Part shown: positions 1-9,107 of the stretch, one piece after another
Numbering within the stretch: position 1 is the stretch's first letter
How the letters are laid out: each line of letters opens with the position of its first letter
Assembly: GCA_902555945.1 (NCBI GenBank)
Contig: CACDUS010000009.1
Coordinates: 1 to 64,000 of the forward strand
Source of the DNA: an uncultured Pelagibacteraceae bacterium
GTDB lineage: Bacteria; Pseudomonadota; Alphaproteobacteria; Pelagibacterales; Pelagibacteraceae
DNA length: 64,000 nt
Reading direction: 5' to 3'
Notes under the pieces: model-generated
Database searches by the model: none
Told to the model about the DNA's origin: nothing
The model's input: only the letters and a program-made list of their open reading frames with translations
Position numbers and translations under genes: made by a program

Positions 1-28
1 ACAGTTGTGTTAAATAATGATTTTTTAA

Positions 29-841
29 ATGCCTAACATACTTAAATATAAAAGTATTTTTATTTCTGATGTACATTTGGGTACCAAAGGTTGTCAGGCA
101 AATAAACTTTTAGAGTTTTTTAAAAACTCAAGATCTGAAAATCTTTATCTTGTAGGAGACATTATAGATATCTGGGCAATGCAAAAAAGTTTTTTTTGGC
201 CTCAAGAACATAATGATGTAATTCAAAAAATTTTAAGAAAAGCAAGGCATGGTACTAAAGTTTTCTACATAATGGGTAATCATGACGAAATGTTAAGAAA
301 ATTTATCCCAATGCATTTTGGTGACATCCATATGGTTAATAGAGTTATTCATGAAACAAATGCTGGAAAAAAATATGTTGTTGTTCATGGTGATGCTTGG
401 GATGGGGTTATGAAACATGCTAAATGGTTATCTAAACTTGGATCAATAGCCTATAATTTATTGTTACAATTAAATGTAATAATTAACTTTTTTAGAAGGT
501 TGAGAGGAAAAGAATATTGGTCTCTTGCAAAATTTTTGAAATATAAAGTCAAAAACGCAGTTAAATATATTGGTGAATATGAAAAAACAGTCTCAAATTA
601 TGCAAAAAGAAAAAAATTTGATGGAATTATTTGTGGTCACATCCATCATGCCGAGGATAGAGATTTTAATGGGGTCAATTATTTAAATTGTGGAGACTGG
701 GTTGAATCTTGCACTGCATTAGCCGAAAATTATGATGGTAGTTTTGAAATATTATATTGGGACAAAATAAGAGAACAATATTTAGACGATAAAGAAATAA
801 TCAAACCAATCAAAACCGAAGAATTTAAAAAAGCTTCATAA
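29..841 (+). CDS. plcP: PlcP-type phospholipase C (calcineurin-like metallophosphoesterase)
   Basis: The 270-aa protein shows the dimetal phosphoesterase motifs in order: DVH at 14-16, GD at 43-44, GNHD at 83-86, HGD at 120-122 and GHIHH at 203-207. Proteins of this family are often annotated as LpxH-like UDP-2,3-diacylglucosamine hydrolases. In marine bacteria the version paired with a GT4 glycosyltransferase is PlcP, which removes phospholipid headgroups to give diacylglycerol under phosphate starvation. The downstream agt gene (3-nt gap) and the phoR-pst-phoUB genes are why PlcP is preferred here. There is no signal peptide, so it probably acts on the inner membrane from the cytoplasm. No clear ribosome site precedes the ATG, and only 28 upstream bases are visible. 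Confidence 0.8.
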   Translation: MPNILKYKSIFISDVHLGTKGCQANKLLEFFKNSRSENLYLVGDIIDIWAMQKSFFWPQEHNDVIQKILRKARHGTKVFYIMGNHDEMLRKFIPMHFGDIHMVNRVIHETNAGKKYVVVHGDAWDGVMKHAKWLSKLGSIAYNLLLQLNVIINFFRRLRGKEYWSLAKFLKYKVKNAVKYIGEYEKTVSNYAKRKKFDGIICGHIHHAEDRDFNGVNYLNCGDWVESCTALAENYDGSFEILYWDKIREQYLDDKEIIKPIKTEEFKKAS

Positions 842-844
842 TTA

Positions 845-1852
845 ATGAAAATTTTAATTGCGACAGATGCATATTTCCCCCAAGTAAATGGTGTCGTTAG
901 AACCTTACATGAAACAGGTAATGTATTAAAAGAACAAGGTCATACTATAGAATATATTACACCTGACTTATTTTTAACTTTTCCGATGCCGAAATATAAT
1001 GAAATTAGATTATCAATTAATGTTTGGCCAAGAGTTGGTAGTTTAATAAAGAAAATAAAACCTGATGCAATTCATATCGCTACAGAAGGTCCTATAGGGA
1101 CTATGGCAAGAAGATATTGTTTGAAGAATAATCTAAAGTTCACTACTAGTTTCCATACAAGATTTGATAAATATCTTAAACTATACTTTCCAATTATACC
1201 TGCAAAATGGGCAGAAAAATTCTTAGCAAATTTTCACAACAAGGCAGAGAGAATTTTAGTAACTACAGAGTCTATGAGAAAAGAATTAATCGATATAGGT
1301 ATAGATGATAATAAAATGGTTACTTGGACTAGAGGAGGAAATCATGGAGCTTTTAAAAACCCAAAAAAAATTGATTTACCACACAAAAGACCTATCTGGA
1401 TTTATGTTGGAAGAGTTGCAGTTGAGAAAAATATAAGGGCTTTTTTAGAATGTGATTTAGAAGGTACAAAAATAATTATAGGAAAGGGACCCGATTTAAA
1501 AAAATTAAAAAAAGAATTCCCTAAAGACATTTTTTTAGGAGAAAAAACAAATGGTGAATTAGCATCACATTTTGCATCTTCTGATGTTTTTGTATTCCCT
1601 AGTAAAACAGATACTTTTGGAATTGTAGTTTGTGAGTCTTTAAATTGTGGAACACCTGTAGCTGCTTATCCTGTTCCAGGCCCTAAAGATATATTTGAAG
1701 GGTCCAAAATAGATTGTTTAGATAATGATCTTAAAGTTTCAGCACATAAAGCTTTAAAAGTTGACAGAAATGATTGTCTGGAATTTGCAAAAAAATTTAC
1801 CTGGGAAGAAACAGCAAAAATATTTTTTAATAATATTTCACCAAATCATTAG
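845..1852 (+). CDS. agt: GT4 glycosyltransferase, probable diacylglycerol glycosyltransferase Agt
   Basis: This 335-aa GT-B fold enzyme has the glycine-containing N-terminal acceptor loop (ATDAYFPQVNGVV, 6-18). Its donor domain has GR at 189-190, K195 and an E-containing sugar-nucleotide motif around TDTFGIVVCES (255-265). It resembles SqdX/MgtA-like enzymes that add sugars to diacylglycerol. It follows plcP by three bases and is surely co-transcribed with it. The inferred role is to use the diacylglycerol released by PlcP to make glucosyl- or glucuronosyl-lipids that replace phospholipids. The sugar donor cannot be read from sequence. Confidence 0.78.
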   Translation: MKILIATDAYFPQVNGVVRTLHETGNVLKEQGHTIEYITPDLFLTFPMPKYNEIRLSINVWPRVGSLIKKIKPDAIHIATEGPIGTMARRYCLKNNLKFTTSFHTRFDKYLKLYFPIIPAKWAEKFLANFHNKAERILVTTESMRKELIDIGIDDNKMVTWTRGGNHGAFKNPKKIDLPHKRPIWIYVGRVAVEKNIRAFLECDLEGTKIIIGKGPDLKKLKKEFPKDIFLGEKTNGELASHFASSDVFVFPSKTDTFGIVVCESLNCGTPVAAYPVPGPKDIFEGSKIDCLDNDLKVSAHKALKVDRNDCLEFAKKFTWEETAKIFFNNISPNH

Positions 1853-1916
1853 TAAATTTTTCTTAATTTGATTGCATTAAAAAGTGTAATGATGCAAAAT
1901 TAAGCCGTCTAAATTT

Positions 1917-3062
1917 ATGGAATATTTCATCACTATACTCATAGTTGTAATAGTTTATCTTCTCTATTTACTTAATCAAAAAAAAAACAAATCAATAAAT
2001 ACCGCTACAATAGTTAATAAAAGAGAAGAAAAAACAAAAAGAGTAATTATTGATGAGCTTGAAGATCAATTTTTTGCATTAAATAAATTTAACATAATTA
2101 AATATGCCAATCCAAGTTCATTAAAAAGATTTGGAAGTAATTTAATTGATAAAAACATATCTTCTATAATTCGAAAACCAGAATTAATAGAAAATATTGA
2201 AAAAGCTATCTTTGAAAATAAAACCAAAAATATTGATGTTGAAATAGAACTGCCATCATATCAATTTTATAAGATTTATATCATACCTGGTCCAACTCAT
2301 TTATTTACTGAACCAGATTCTGTTGTGTTATTTTTAAAAGATTTTACTGAAATTACAAAAGCACAAAAATTTAAAACTGATTTTGTAGCAAATGTAAGTC
2401 ACGAATTAAGAACTCCTTTAATGGCAATCAAAGGATCATTAGAAACAATTGAGGGCCCAGCGTCTGGTGATGAAAAGGCTAAAAAAAAATTTATGAAAAT
2501 AATGACTGATCAATCAAATAGAATGGAAAATTTAATTAATGATCTTTTAATACTTACAAGAATTGAGTTAGAAGAACACATAAGGCCAAACTCTTTAGTT
2601 GATATAAATGATCTTTTCAAAACAATCATCAGTAATTTTGAGATTATTTTAAAAAGAAAGAAATTAAATATTAATTTATCTCTCGCTAATCCAACGATTG
2701 TTATTGGAGATGAAAAAAAATTACAAACTGTTTTTTCTAATCTTTTAGATAATGCAATTAAGTATTCAAAGGAAAATAAGTCTATTTTTATATCAAGCAA
2801 AATTAGCGACGGTAAATTGTTAGAAAAAAATTTTATGATCAGTATTAAAGACGAAGGTGTTGGCATTCCTCAAAGATATATTTCTAGAATTACAGAAAGA
2901 TTTTTTAGAGTAGATCTTGAACAAAGTAACAAGGTTGGTGGAACCGGTTTAGGATTAGCTATTGTTAAACATATAATTACTCAACATCGTGGACACTATG
3001 AGATTCTAAGTGAGGAAAACCAAGGAACTGAAATTCAAATTTATTTACCAGCGAAAACTTAA
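1917..3062 (+). CDS. phoR: Phosphate-regulon sensor histidine kinase PhoR
   Basis: The 381-aa protein has one N-terminal membrane segment (about 3-20) and a PAS-like region (about 45-145). A HisKA domain follows with phospho-accepting H162 in VSHELRTPL. The ATPase domain has the N box (NLLDNAIKYS), G1 (DEGVGIP) and G2 (GGTGLGLAIV). There is no periplasmic sensor domain, as expected for PhoR, which reads phosphate status through PstSCAB and PhoU. Its partner PhoB lies about 6 kb downstream at the end of the same cluster rather than adjacent. The 64-nt gap after agt may hold its own promoter. Confidence 0.88.
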   Translation: MEYFITILIVVIVYLLYLLNQKKNKSINTATIVNKREEKTKRVIIDELEDQFFALNKFNIIKYANPSSLKRFGSNLIDKNISSIIRKPELIENIEKAIFENKTKNIDVEIELPSYQFYKIYIIPGPTHLFTEPDSVVLFLKDFTEITKAQKFKTDFVANVSHELRTPLMAIKGSLETIEGPASGDEKAKKKFMKIMTDQSNRMENLINDLLILTRIELEEHIRPNSLVDINDLFKTIISNFEIILKRKKLNINLSLANPTIVIGDEKKLQTVFSNLLDNAIKYSKENKSIFISSKISDGKLLEKNFMISIKDEGVGIPQRYISRITERFFRVDLEQSNKVGGTGLGLAIVKHIITQHRGHYEILSEENQGTEIQIYLPAKT

Positions 3063-3152
3063 ATTTAAAAAATATTATATTGTAATAGTTTTAGAAGGTT
3101 TTTTTAACAATTCTTTACTTGATTAATGTTAATCTTTTAATTAATTTTTTAT

Positions 3153-3761
3153 ATGGTTAAAATATTCAAAAATATTTTGATTTTTGCTTTTTTATTAAGC
3201 TCTATAACAACAAGTGTTTTTTCTAAAGATATCACAACATTATTAAGAAATCAGCAACTTACAGTTTTTGATATTGGAATTTTTAGATTAGAAGCAGATT
3301 TGAAAACTTCATATCCTTCTATTAAAGATCATTTAGAAGTTACTGAAGCTGAATTTTATACAGACGTAGTTACCTCGTATTCTAAAAATTCAATTGATTT
3401 AATTGTTTCTGTTCCTATGAATAGAAATCTCAAGAAGGAAAATTATTTTTCAGATTCTTTTAGATGTAGGAATATTTTTAATTCTGTAAGAGATTTTTTA
3501 TTGAGGAATGAAAATTTGAGTAATTATAGATATACTATGGCTACAAGCTATTTAACCTCTATATTTTCAACCCCAAGTTCATGGCCAAGCTGGAGATATG
3601 ATGAAGAAATTAGAGAAGAATTAGTAAACTTAGTAAAACTAGAAATAACTTTACGTCCAACCAAAGAACTAGCTCTTAATGAACAGGTAAACCCTGTTTC
3701 ATGTATTGGTGGCTTAGAAACTGATATTGATCAAATAATTATATCAAAAAAATACAACTAA
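3153..3761 (+). CDS. Secreted protein of unknown function in the pho cluster
   Basis: I do not recognise this 202-aa protein. Residues 1-24 look like a Sec signal peptide: a basic start, a hydrophobic core and a likely cut near SVFS/KD. The mature part of about 178 residues is hydrophilic, has no repeats or membrane segments, and carries two cysteines (SFRCRN and PVSCIGG) that could form a disulfide. It sits between phoR and pstS on the same strand, so a periplasmic role linked to phosphate is possible. Nothing in the sequence itself shows a function. Confidence 0.7.
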   Translation: MVKIFKNILIFAFLLSSITTSVFSKDITTLLRNQQLTVFDIGIFRLEADLKTSYPSIKDHLEVTEAEFYTDVVTSYSKNSIDLIVSVPMNRNLKKENYFSDSFRCRNIFNSVRDFLLRNENLSNYRYTMATSYLTSIFSTPSSWPSWRYDEEIREELVNLVKLEITLRPTKELALNEQVNPVSCIGGLETDIDQIIISKKYN

Positions 3762-3782
3762 AAAGTTACCTTTTTAACAAAA

Positions 3783-3800
3783 GTGTAACAATTCTGTAAT
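3783..3800 (+). promoter_or_regulatory. Candidate Pho box (PhoB operator) upstream of pstS
   Basis: Two 7-bp direct repeats, GTGTAAC (3783-3789) and CTGTAAT (3794-3800), are separated by 4 bases. This gives the 11-bp period of the PhoB operator (consensus CTGTCAT-N4-CTGTCAT). The site lies 70 bp before the pstS start. I could not assign a convincing -10 box. Confidence 0.6.
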
Positions 3801-3870
3801 ATTAAAGATTCAATAAATTTATACGAGTCAATCATCTTTTAATTAATAAATAACGAAAGGATTAAAGATA

Positions 3871-4902
3871 ATGAAAAAACTAACTATAGTAATTGCTTCT
3901 TTAGTTGCACTTTCAATTGCAACTGTTGCTCAAGCAAGAGATCAAATTAAGATAGTTGGTTCTTCTACAGTATTCCCTTATGCAACAGTTGTTGCTGAAA
4001 GATTTGGTGGTTCAGGATTTAAAACTCCTGTAATCGAGTCTACTGGTACTGGTGGTGGAGCTAAACTATTCTGTGCTGGTGTAGGTGAACAACATCCAGA
4101 TATTACAAATGCATCAAGAGCTATGAAAGATAAAGAAAAAGCTCTATGTAAGAAAAATGGTGTTAATGATATCGTTGAGATCGTAATTGGTAACGATGGT
4201 ATTACATTAGCTTACAGCAAAGATGCAAAACCAGTAAACTTTTCTAAAGAACAATTATATTTAGCACTTGCTGCTCATACAGTTGTTGATGGTAAATTAG
4301 TTCCAAATATTTATAAAACTTGGGACCAAATTGACCCTAGCTTACCAAAACAAAAAATTTCAGTGATGATCCCACCAGGAACATCAGGAACTAGAGATGC
4401 TTGGAATTCTTTAGTAATGAAAAAAGGTATGACTAAAGAAGCTAAAGCTCTTTATAAAGCTGGTTTTGAAGCTGGAAATAAAAAATACAAAAAACCTGAA
4501 AAACTTTACAGAGAAGATGGTGCTGCTATTGAAGTTGGAGAAAACGATAGTTTAATCATCCAAAAGTTAACTCAAGATAAAGAAATGTTTGGTTTCTTTG
4601 GTTTCAGTTATTTCTTAGCTGCAAAAGATAAATTACAAGCAGCAAGTATTGATGGTGGACAACCGTCATTAAAGTCTATTCAAGACTACAGTTATGCTGT
4701 TGCTAGACCTTTATTCTTCTACGTGAAAAAAGCACACGTTGGAGTAATTCCAGGCTTACATGAGTTTGTGAAAGAATTCACAACTAAGAAAGCTATTGGA
4801 AAAGGTGGTTACTTAGCAGACATTGGTTTAGTGCCATTAGACTCTAAGTTGTATAAAACAACTAGAACTAATGCTACGAAGCTAGTTGCTATGGGTAATT
4901 AA
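3871..4902 (+). CDS. pstS: Phosphate ABC transporter periplasmic binding protein PstS
   Basis: The 343-aa precursor has a clear signal peptide cut after residue 22 (AQA/RD). The mature protein starts with the phosphate-binding GSSTVFPYA motif (30-38) and also carries STGTGGGAK and PGTSGTRDAW, the other loops that wrap the phosphate ion. It captures phosphate in the periplasm and passes it to PstCA. An AAAGGA ribosome site precedes the ATG. A Pho-box-like sequence lies upstream and a strong hairpin follows, suggesting that it is made in excess over the membrane subunits. In cultured SAR11 PstS is among the most abundant proteins under P limitation. Confidence 0.95.
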   Translation: MKKLTIVIASLVALSIATVAQARDQIKIVGSSTVFPYATVVAERFGGSGFKTPVIESTGTGGGAKLFCAGVGEQHPDITNASRAMKDKEKALCKKNGVNDIVEIVIGNDGITLAYSKDAKPVNFSKEQLYLALAAHTVVDGKLVPNIYKTWDQIDPSLPKQKISVMIPPGTSGTRDAWNSLVMKKGMTKEAKALYKAGFEAGNKKYKKPEKLYREDGAAIEVGENDSLIIQKLTQDKEMFGFFGFSYFLAAKDKLQAASIDGGQPSLKSIQDYSYAVARPLFFYVKKAHVGVIPGLHEFVKEFTTKKAIGKGGYLADIGLVPLDSKLYKTTRTNATKLVAMGN

Positions 4903-4926
4903 TTATTCCTCAGTTAACAAATGATT

Positions 4927-4958
4927 AAAAAGGGGGTCTTTTTAGACCCCTTTTTTTT
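4927..4958 (+). terminator. Hairpin terminator/attenuator between pstS and pstC
   Basis: A GC-rich stem GGGGTCT (4933-4939) pairs with AGACCCC (4944-4950) around a TTTT loop. It is extended by A-T pairs and followed by eight Ts (4951-4958). As the pst genes continue on the same strand, it probably causes partial termination so that pstS mRNA outnumbers pstCAB mRNA. The flanking A and T runs make it potentially bidirectional. Confidence 0.85.
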
Positions 4959-4993
4959 AAAAAAGGAGTAAAGTCCTCACTTAAGGAGATTCT

Positions 4994-6379
4994 GTGAACT
5001 TAATATTATTTACATTTATTGTTCTTCTAGGTTTCACAAGCTATTATTTTGGACGCAAAAAAGCATATACAATTCAATCTACAAAAAAAAGATTAACTGC
5101 ATTACCACAATTTTATGGTTATTATCTTGCAATCTGGTGTGCAATACCAGCCTTTATAATTTTTTCATTATGGGCAATTTTTGAGCCCACAATTGTAAAA
5201 CTATTAATCTTAAGTGATTATTCAAATCAAGGTTATCTTGATGATGAATTAAATTTATTATACGAAAAATCAAAAGCATTGTCTCGAGGGCAATTCACTG
5301 GAGAAATTACACCTTTTATTGAAGCTTCAGCTGAAAAATATTTAAGTCTTCGATCAATAGCTCAAAGTTCAAAAGTTGTTATAGTATTATCTGCAATTAT
5401 TGCCTCTGTTGCTTATGCGTATAAAAGAATTTCATCTAATTCTAGAACAAGAGAACCAGTTGAAAAATTTTTGAACGCAGTTTTATTTACAGCTTCTTTA
5501 GCTGCAATATTAACTACTGTTGGAATAGTTTTCTCACTTATATTTCAAACTATAGATTTTTTTAAAGTAATTCCATTATTTGATTTTGTCTTTGGAACTC
5601 ACTGGTATCCAGCAAAAGCTTTTGTTAGAGATTCTTCTGAGGCTTTAGATCCGACAATGTATTCAGATACTTTTGGAGCAGTCCCTATTTTTGCAGGTAC
5701 TTTTTTTATTGCATTTATTGCTATGTGCGTTGCTATCCCAATTGGATTAATGAGTGGAATTTATTTAGCTGAATATGCATCAACTAAAGTTAGACAATAT
5801 GCAAAACCATTAATTGAAATTTTAGCTGGTATACCAACAGTTGTTTATGGTTTTTTTGCTGCCCTAACTGTTGGACCATTTTTGAAAGAATTAGGAACTT
5901 CAATGGGTCTTGAAGTTTCAGCTGAAAGTGCTTTAGCAGCAGGAGGGGTAATGGGTATTATGATCATACCATTTATTTCAAGTTTAAGTGACGATGTAAT
6001 TACAAGTGTGCCTCAAAGTTTAAGAGATGGAAGTTACGCTATGGGAGCAACTAAATCAGAAACAATTAAGAGAGTTATTTTTCCCGCGGCATTGCCGGGG
6101 ATAGTTGGATCTATTTTACTTGGTGTTTCAAGAGCTATTGGAGAAACAATGATAGTTGTTATGGCCTCTGGTTTAGCTGCTAATTTAACTTTAAATCCTT
6201 TAGAGTCTACTTCAACGATTACAGCTCAAATTGTAGTTATTCTAATTGGTGACCAAGCTTTTGGCGACCCAAAAACGCAAGCTGCTTTTGCTTTAGGTAT
6301 GTCATTATTTTTAGTAACACTTTGTTTAAATATTGTGGCCTTGAGAGTAGTTAAAAAATATAGAGAAAAATATGAATAA
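4994..6379 (+). CDS. pstC: Phosphate ABC transporter permease PstC
   Basis: The 461-aa membrane protein starts at a GTG with an AAGGAG ribosome site 5 nt upstream. Its N-terminal region of about 200 residues has extra membrane segments and a periplasmic loop, as in long alphaproteobacterial PstC proteins (E. coli PstC is about 320 aa). The permease domain spans about 225-455. It carries the EAA-type loop that contacts the ATPase (DGSYAMGATKSETIKRV). It pairs with PstA to form the phosphate channel and overlaps pstA by 8 nt. Confidence 0.93.
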   Translation: MNLILFTFIVLLGFTSYYFGRKKAYTIQSTKKRLTALPQFYGYYLAIWCAIPAFIIFSLWAIFEPTIVKLLILSDYSNQGYLDDELNLLYEKSKALSRGQFTGEITPFIEASAEKYLSLRSIAQSSKVVIVLSAIIASVAYAYKRISSNSRTREPVEKFLNAVLFTASLAAILTTVGIVFSLIFQTIDFFKVIPLFDFVFGTHWYPAKAFVRDSSEALDPTMYSDTFGAVPIFAGTFFIAFIAMCVAIPIGLMSGIYLAEYASTKVRQYAKPLIEILAGIPTVVYGFFAALTVGPFLKELGTSMGLEVSAESALAAGGVMGIMIIPFISSLSDDVITSVPQSLRDGSYAMGATKSETIKRVIFPAALPGIVGSILLGVSRAIGETMIVVMASGLAANLTLNPLESTSTITAQIVVILIGDQAFGDPKTQAAFALGMSLFLVTLCLNIVALRVVKKYREKYE

Positions 6380-7640
6380 AAATAAAGAACAATTATTAAA
6401 TAAAAGATATAAAGCTGAACAGCGATTTCGCTTATACGGTCTGAGTGCAATTTTTATGGCATTTTTATTTTTAACAATCTTTATTTTTAAAATTTTTTCA
6501 ACTGGCTATTCAGCTTTTCAAAAAACATGGCTTATTGTTCCAGTAACTTTCGATGCTGAATTAATGATGTTAGACCAAAATCCTTCTAAAGAAGATTTAC
6601 AGGACGCTGATTATTACGATATAGCATTAAAATCAATGGCTGATTTAGATCCAAACGCCAATGAAGATCAAGAAAATGAATTGAAGAGAATGGTGTCTTA
6701 TTTTTTTGAAAAAGAAATTAAAAATGAACTTTTAAATGACCCTAATTTAATAGGAAAAACAAAGGAAGTTTATCTAACTGCTTCAGATGATTTAGACCAA
6801 GTCTTTAAAGGAAATTATCCAAGAGATTTACCTGAAGACCAAAGAAGAGTAAGCGATTATCAATTAAAAATTTTTGATCAACTTGTTGCAAATGGTAAGG
6901 TTGAAAGTAAATTTAATATAAGTTTTTTTACAAATGCTGACTCAAGAGAAGCTGAGCTAGCTGGAATAGCAAGTTCATTTATGGGCTCAATTTTTTCTAT
7001 ACTTGTTTGTTTAATGATAGCTTTTCCTGTTGCTGTTTTAGCTGCAATCTATCTTGAAGAATTTGCCCCTAAAAATAGATTTACTGATTTTATTGAAGTA
7101 AATATAAACAACTTAGCAGCGGTTCCATCTATAGTTTTTGGTCTATTAGGGTTAGGAGTTTTATTGGCTATATTTCAATTACCAAGGTCTACCCCATTAG
7201 TTGGAGGTATCACTTTGTCCTTAATGACCTTACCAACTATAATTATAGCTGCTAGAGCATCTTTAAAAGCAGTTCCACCAAGTATAAGAGAGGCAGCACT
7301 TGCTATGGGAGCAAGTCGAATGCAAACCACAATGCATCATACAGTTCCTCTTTCTATGCCTGGCACGTTATCAGGAACAATAATTGGTTTAGCTCAAGCT
7401 TTAGGAGAAACTGCACCCCTAATTTTAATTGGAATGGTTGCTTTTGTTAACACGATACCTGGATCACCCATGGATCCTGCTGCAAGCTTACCAGTTCAAA
7501 TTTATATTTGGGCTGAAAGTGCTGAAAGGGGATTTGTAGAAAAAGTTTCGGCATGTATAATGGTCTTACTTGGCTTTTTAATAATAATGAATTTATTTGC
7601 CCAAATAATAAGACATAAGTTTGAGAAAAAATGGAGTTAA
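6372..7640 (+). CDS. pstA: Phosphate ABC transporter permease PstA
   Basis: The 422-aa protein has an N-terminal membrane segment (about 22-42), then a polar, acidic insert of about 150 residues. This matches the DUF3333-like extension seen in alphaproteobacterial PstA. The permease domain covers about 200-415. The EAA loop reads [14 protein letters not shown], and the adjacent [18 protein letters not shown] stretch is typical of PstA. The start overlaps the end of pstC by 8 nt, indicating translational coupling. It forms the inner-membrane channel with PstC. Confidence 0.93.
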   Translation: MNKNKEQLLNKRYKAEQRFRLYGLSAIFMAFLFLTIFIFKIFSTGYSAFQKTWLIVPVTFDAELMMLDQNPSKEDLQDADYYDIALKSMADLDPNANEDQENELKRMVSYFFEKEIKNELLNDPNLIGKTKEVYLTASDDLDQVFKGNYPRDLPEDQRRVSDYQLKIFDQLVANGKVESKFNISFFTNADSREAELAGIASSFMGSIFSILVCLMIAFPVAVLAAIYLEEFAPKNRFTDFIEVNINNLAAVPSIVFGLLGLGVLLAIFQLPRSTPLVGGITLSLMTLPTIIIAARASLKAVPPSIREAALAMGASRMQTTMHHTVPLSMPGTLSGTIIGLAQALGETAPLILIGMVAFVNTIPGSPMDPAASLPVQIYIWAESAERGFVEKVSACIMVLLGFLIIMNLFAQIIRHKFEKKWS

Positions 7641-7641
7641 A

Positions 7642-8397
7642 ATGATAAAGATTAAAGCAAAAGATGTTGATGTATTTTATGGAAAAAAACAAGCGCTCTT
7701 TAATATAAGTTTAGATATTGAGGAAAATCAAGTAACGGCATTAATTGGTCCATCTGGTTGTGGTAAATCAACTTTCCTAAGATGTCTTAATAGAATGAAT
7801 GATGTAATTGATATCTGTAGTGTTAAAGGAGAAATTTTAATTAATGATTTTAATATCAATGATAAAAGTTGTGATGTCGTAAGACTAAGAGAAAAAATTG
7901 GTATGGTTTTTCAAAAACCTAATCCTTTCCCAAAAACTTTATATGAAAATGTATCTTACGGTCCAACAATTCATGGTATGGCTCAATCAAAACAAGAAAT
8001 GGATGAAATTGTTGAAACTAGTTTGAAAAAGGCTGCACTATGGGAAGAGGTAAAAGATAGGTTGCATGAACCTGGAACTGGATTATCTGGAGGACAACAG
8101 CAAAGACTTTGTATTGCTAGAGCGATTTCTGTAAGACCTGAAGTTATATTAATGGATGAACCTTGTTCAGCATTAGATCCAATAGCAACAGCACAAATTG
8201 AAGAATTGATTGATGAGTTAAAAAAAGAGCACACAATAATAATTGTAACTCATTCTATGGCTCAAGCAGCACGTGTTTCTCAAAATACAGGTTTTTTTCA
8301 TTTAGGACAATTGATTGAACATGGATCTACTGATAAAATATTTAAGAATCCTGATAATAAAAAAACGCAAGATTATATAACAGGGAGGTTTGGATAA
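7642..8397 (+). CDS. pstB: Phosphate ABC transporter ATPase PstB
   Basis: I chose the ATG at 7642, giving 251 aa, because a GGAG ribosome site sits just before it and it lies right after the pstA stop. A longer TTG start at 7621 is possible but would lie inside pstA. Walker A is GPSGCGKST (36-44). The Q-loop region is [13 protein letters not shown], the ABC signature LSGGQQQRL, and Walker [14 protein letters not shown]. It powers phosphate import by PstSCA and takes part in PhoR signalling with PhoU. Confidence 0.95.
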   Translation: MIKIKAKDVDVFYGKKQALFNISLDIEENQVTALIGPSGCGKSTFLRCLNRMNDVIDICSVKGEILINDFNINDKSCDVVRLREKIGMVFQKPNPFPKTLYENVSYGPTIHGMAQSKQEMDEIVETSLKKAALWEEVKDRLHEPGTGLSGGQQQRLCIARAISVRPEVILMDEPCSALDPIATAQIEELIDELKKEHTIIIVTHSMAQAARVSQNTGFFHLGQLIEHGSTDKIFKNPDNKKTQDYITGRFG

Positions 8398-9104
8398 TGT
8401 CTGAAGCACCACATACAGTCAAATCTTACGAAGAAGAATTAAAAAATCTTAATGCTAATATAATTAAAATGGGAAGTGCATGTGAAGATTCTTTAGGTAA
8501 AGCAATTCAAGCCATTACAACAAGAGACAACAATATTGCAGAAGCTGTTATTCAAGAAGATGAAAAAATAGATAAATATGAGACTTTAATTGAACAGCAA
8601 GTTGTGAATTTAATTGCTTTAAGACAACCTATGGCAATTGATTTAAGAGAGACAGTAACGGCTTTGAAAATGTCTTCAGATTTAGAAAGAATAGGTGATT
8701 TGGCAAAAAATATATCCAAGAGAACACTTTTGCTTAATGAAAATCTTCCAAAGAATTTGGTAGACTCATTGAATAGAGTATCTACCAATGTTCAAAAACA
8801 ATTAAAATCAACATTAGATGCTTATCTAGAAAGATCTGCGCCAATGGCAGTAAATGTTTGGGAAGGTGATGAGCAAATAGATGATCTAACAAATCTTTGT
8901 ATGCAAGAAGTTATAAAATATCTTAAAGAAAATGAAAAAAATTTAGAAGATGGAACCCATTTATTGTTTGTAACTAAAAACATAGAGCGTATTGGTGATC
9001 ATACTACAAATGTTGCAGAACAAGTTTATTATTTAGTTAAAGGCGAATATTTAGAAGGTGATAGACCCAAGGGAACAGAGCCAATTGTAACCGGAGAAAA
9101 ATGA
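8397..9104 (+). CDS. phoU: Phosphate signalling protein PhoU
   Basis: The 235-aa all-helical protein is made of two PhoU repeats. Each carries the metal-binding E/D-rich signature (DLERIGDLAKNI near 100 and NIERIGDHTTNVAE near 202). PhoU bridges PstB and PhoR and keeps PhoR silent when phosphate is plentiful. Its ATG overlaps the pstB stop by one base, and a GGGAGG ribosome site lies inside the end of pstB. The family length of about 230-240 aa fits. Confidence 0.95.
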   Translation: MSEAPHTVKSYEEELKNLNANIIKMGSACEDSLGKAIQAITTRDNNIAEAVIQEDEKIDKYETLIEQQVVNLIALRQPMAIDLRETVTALKMSSDLERIGDLAKNISKRTLLLNENLPKNLVDSLNRVSTNVQKQLKSTLDAYLERSAPMAVNVWEGDEQIDDLTNLCMQEVIKYLKENEKNLEDGTHLLFVTKNIERIGDHTTNVAEQVYYLVKGEYLEGDRPKGTEPIVTGEK

Positions 9105-9107
9105 TTT

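Noticed and set aside
1872..1890. Pho-box-like repeats (TTGCATT and GTGTAAT) before phoR
   Set aside because: The repeats start 12 bp apart rather than 11 and the first matches poorly.
7621..7641. TTG start extending PstB by 7 residues
   Set aside because: It lies inside pstA, and the ATG at 7642 has a GGAG site and matches family length.
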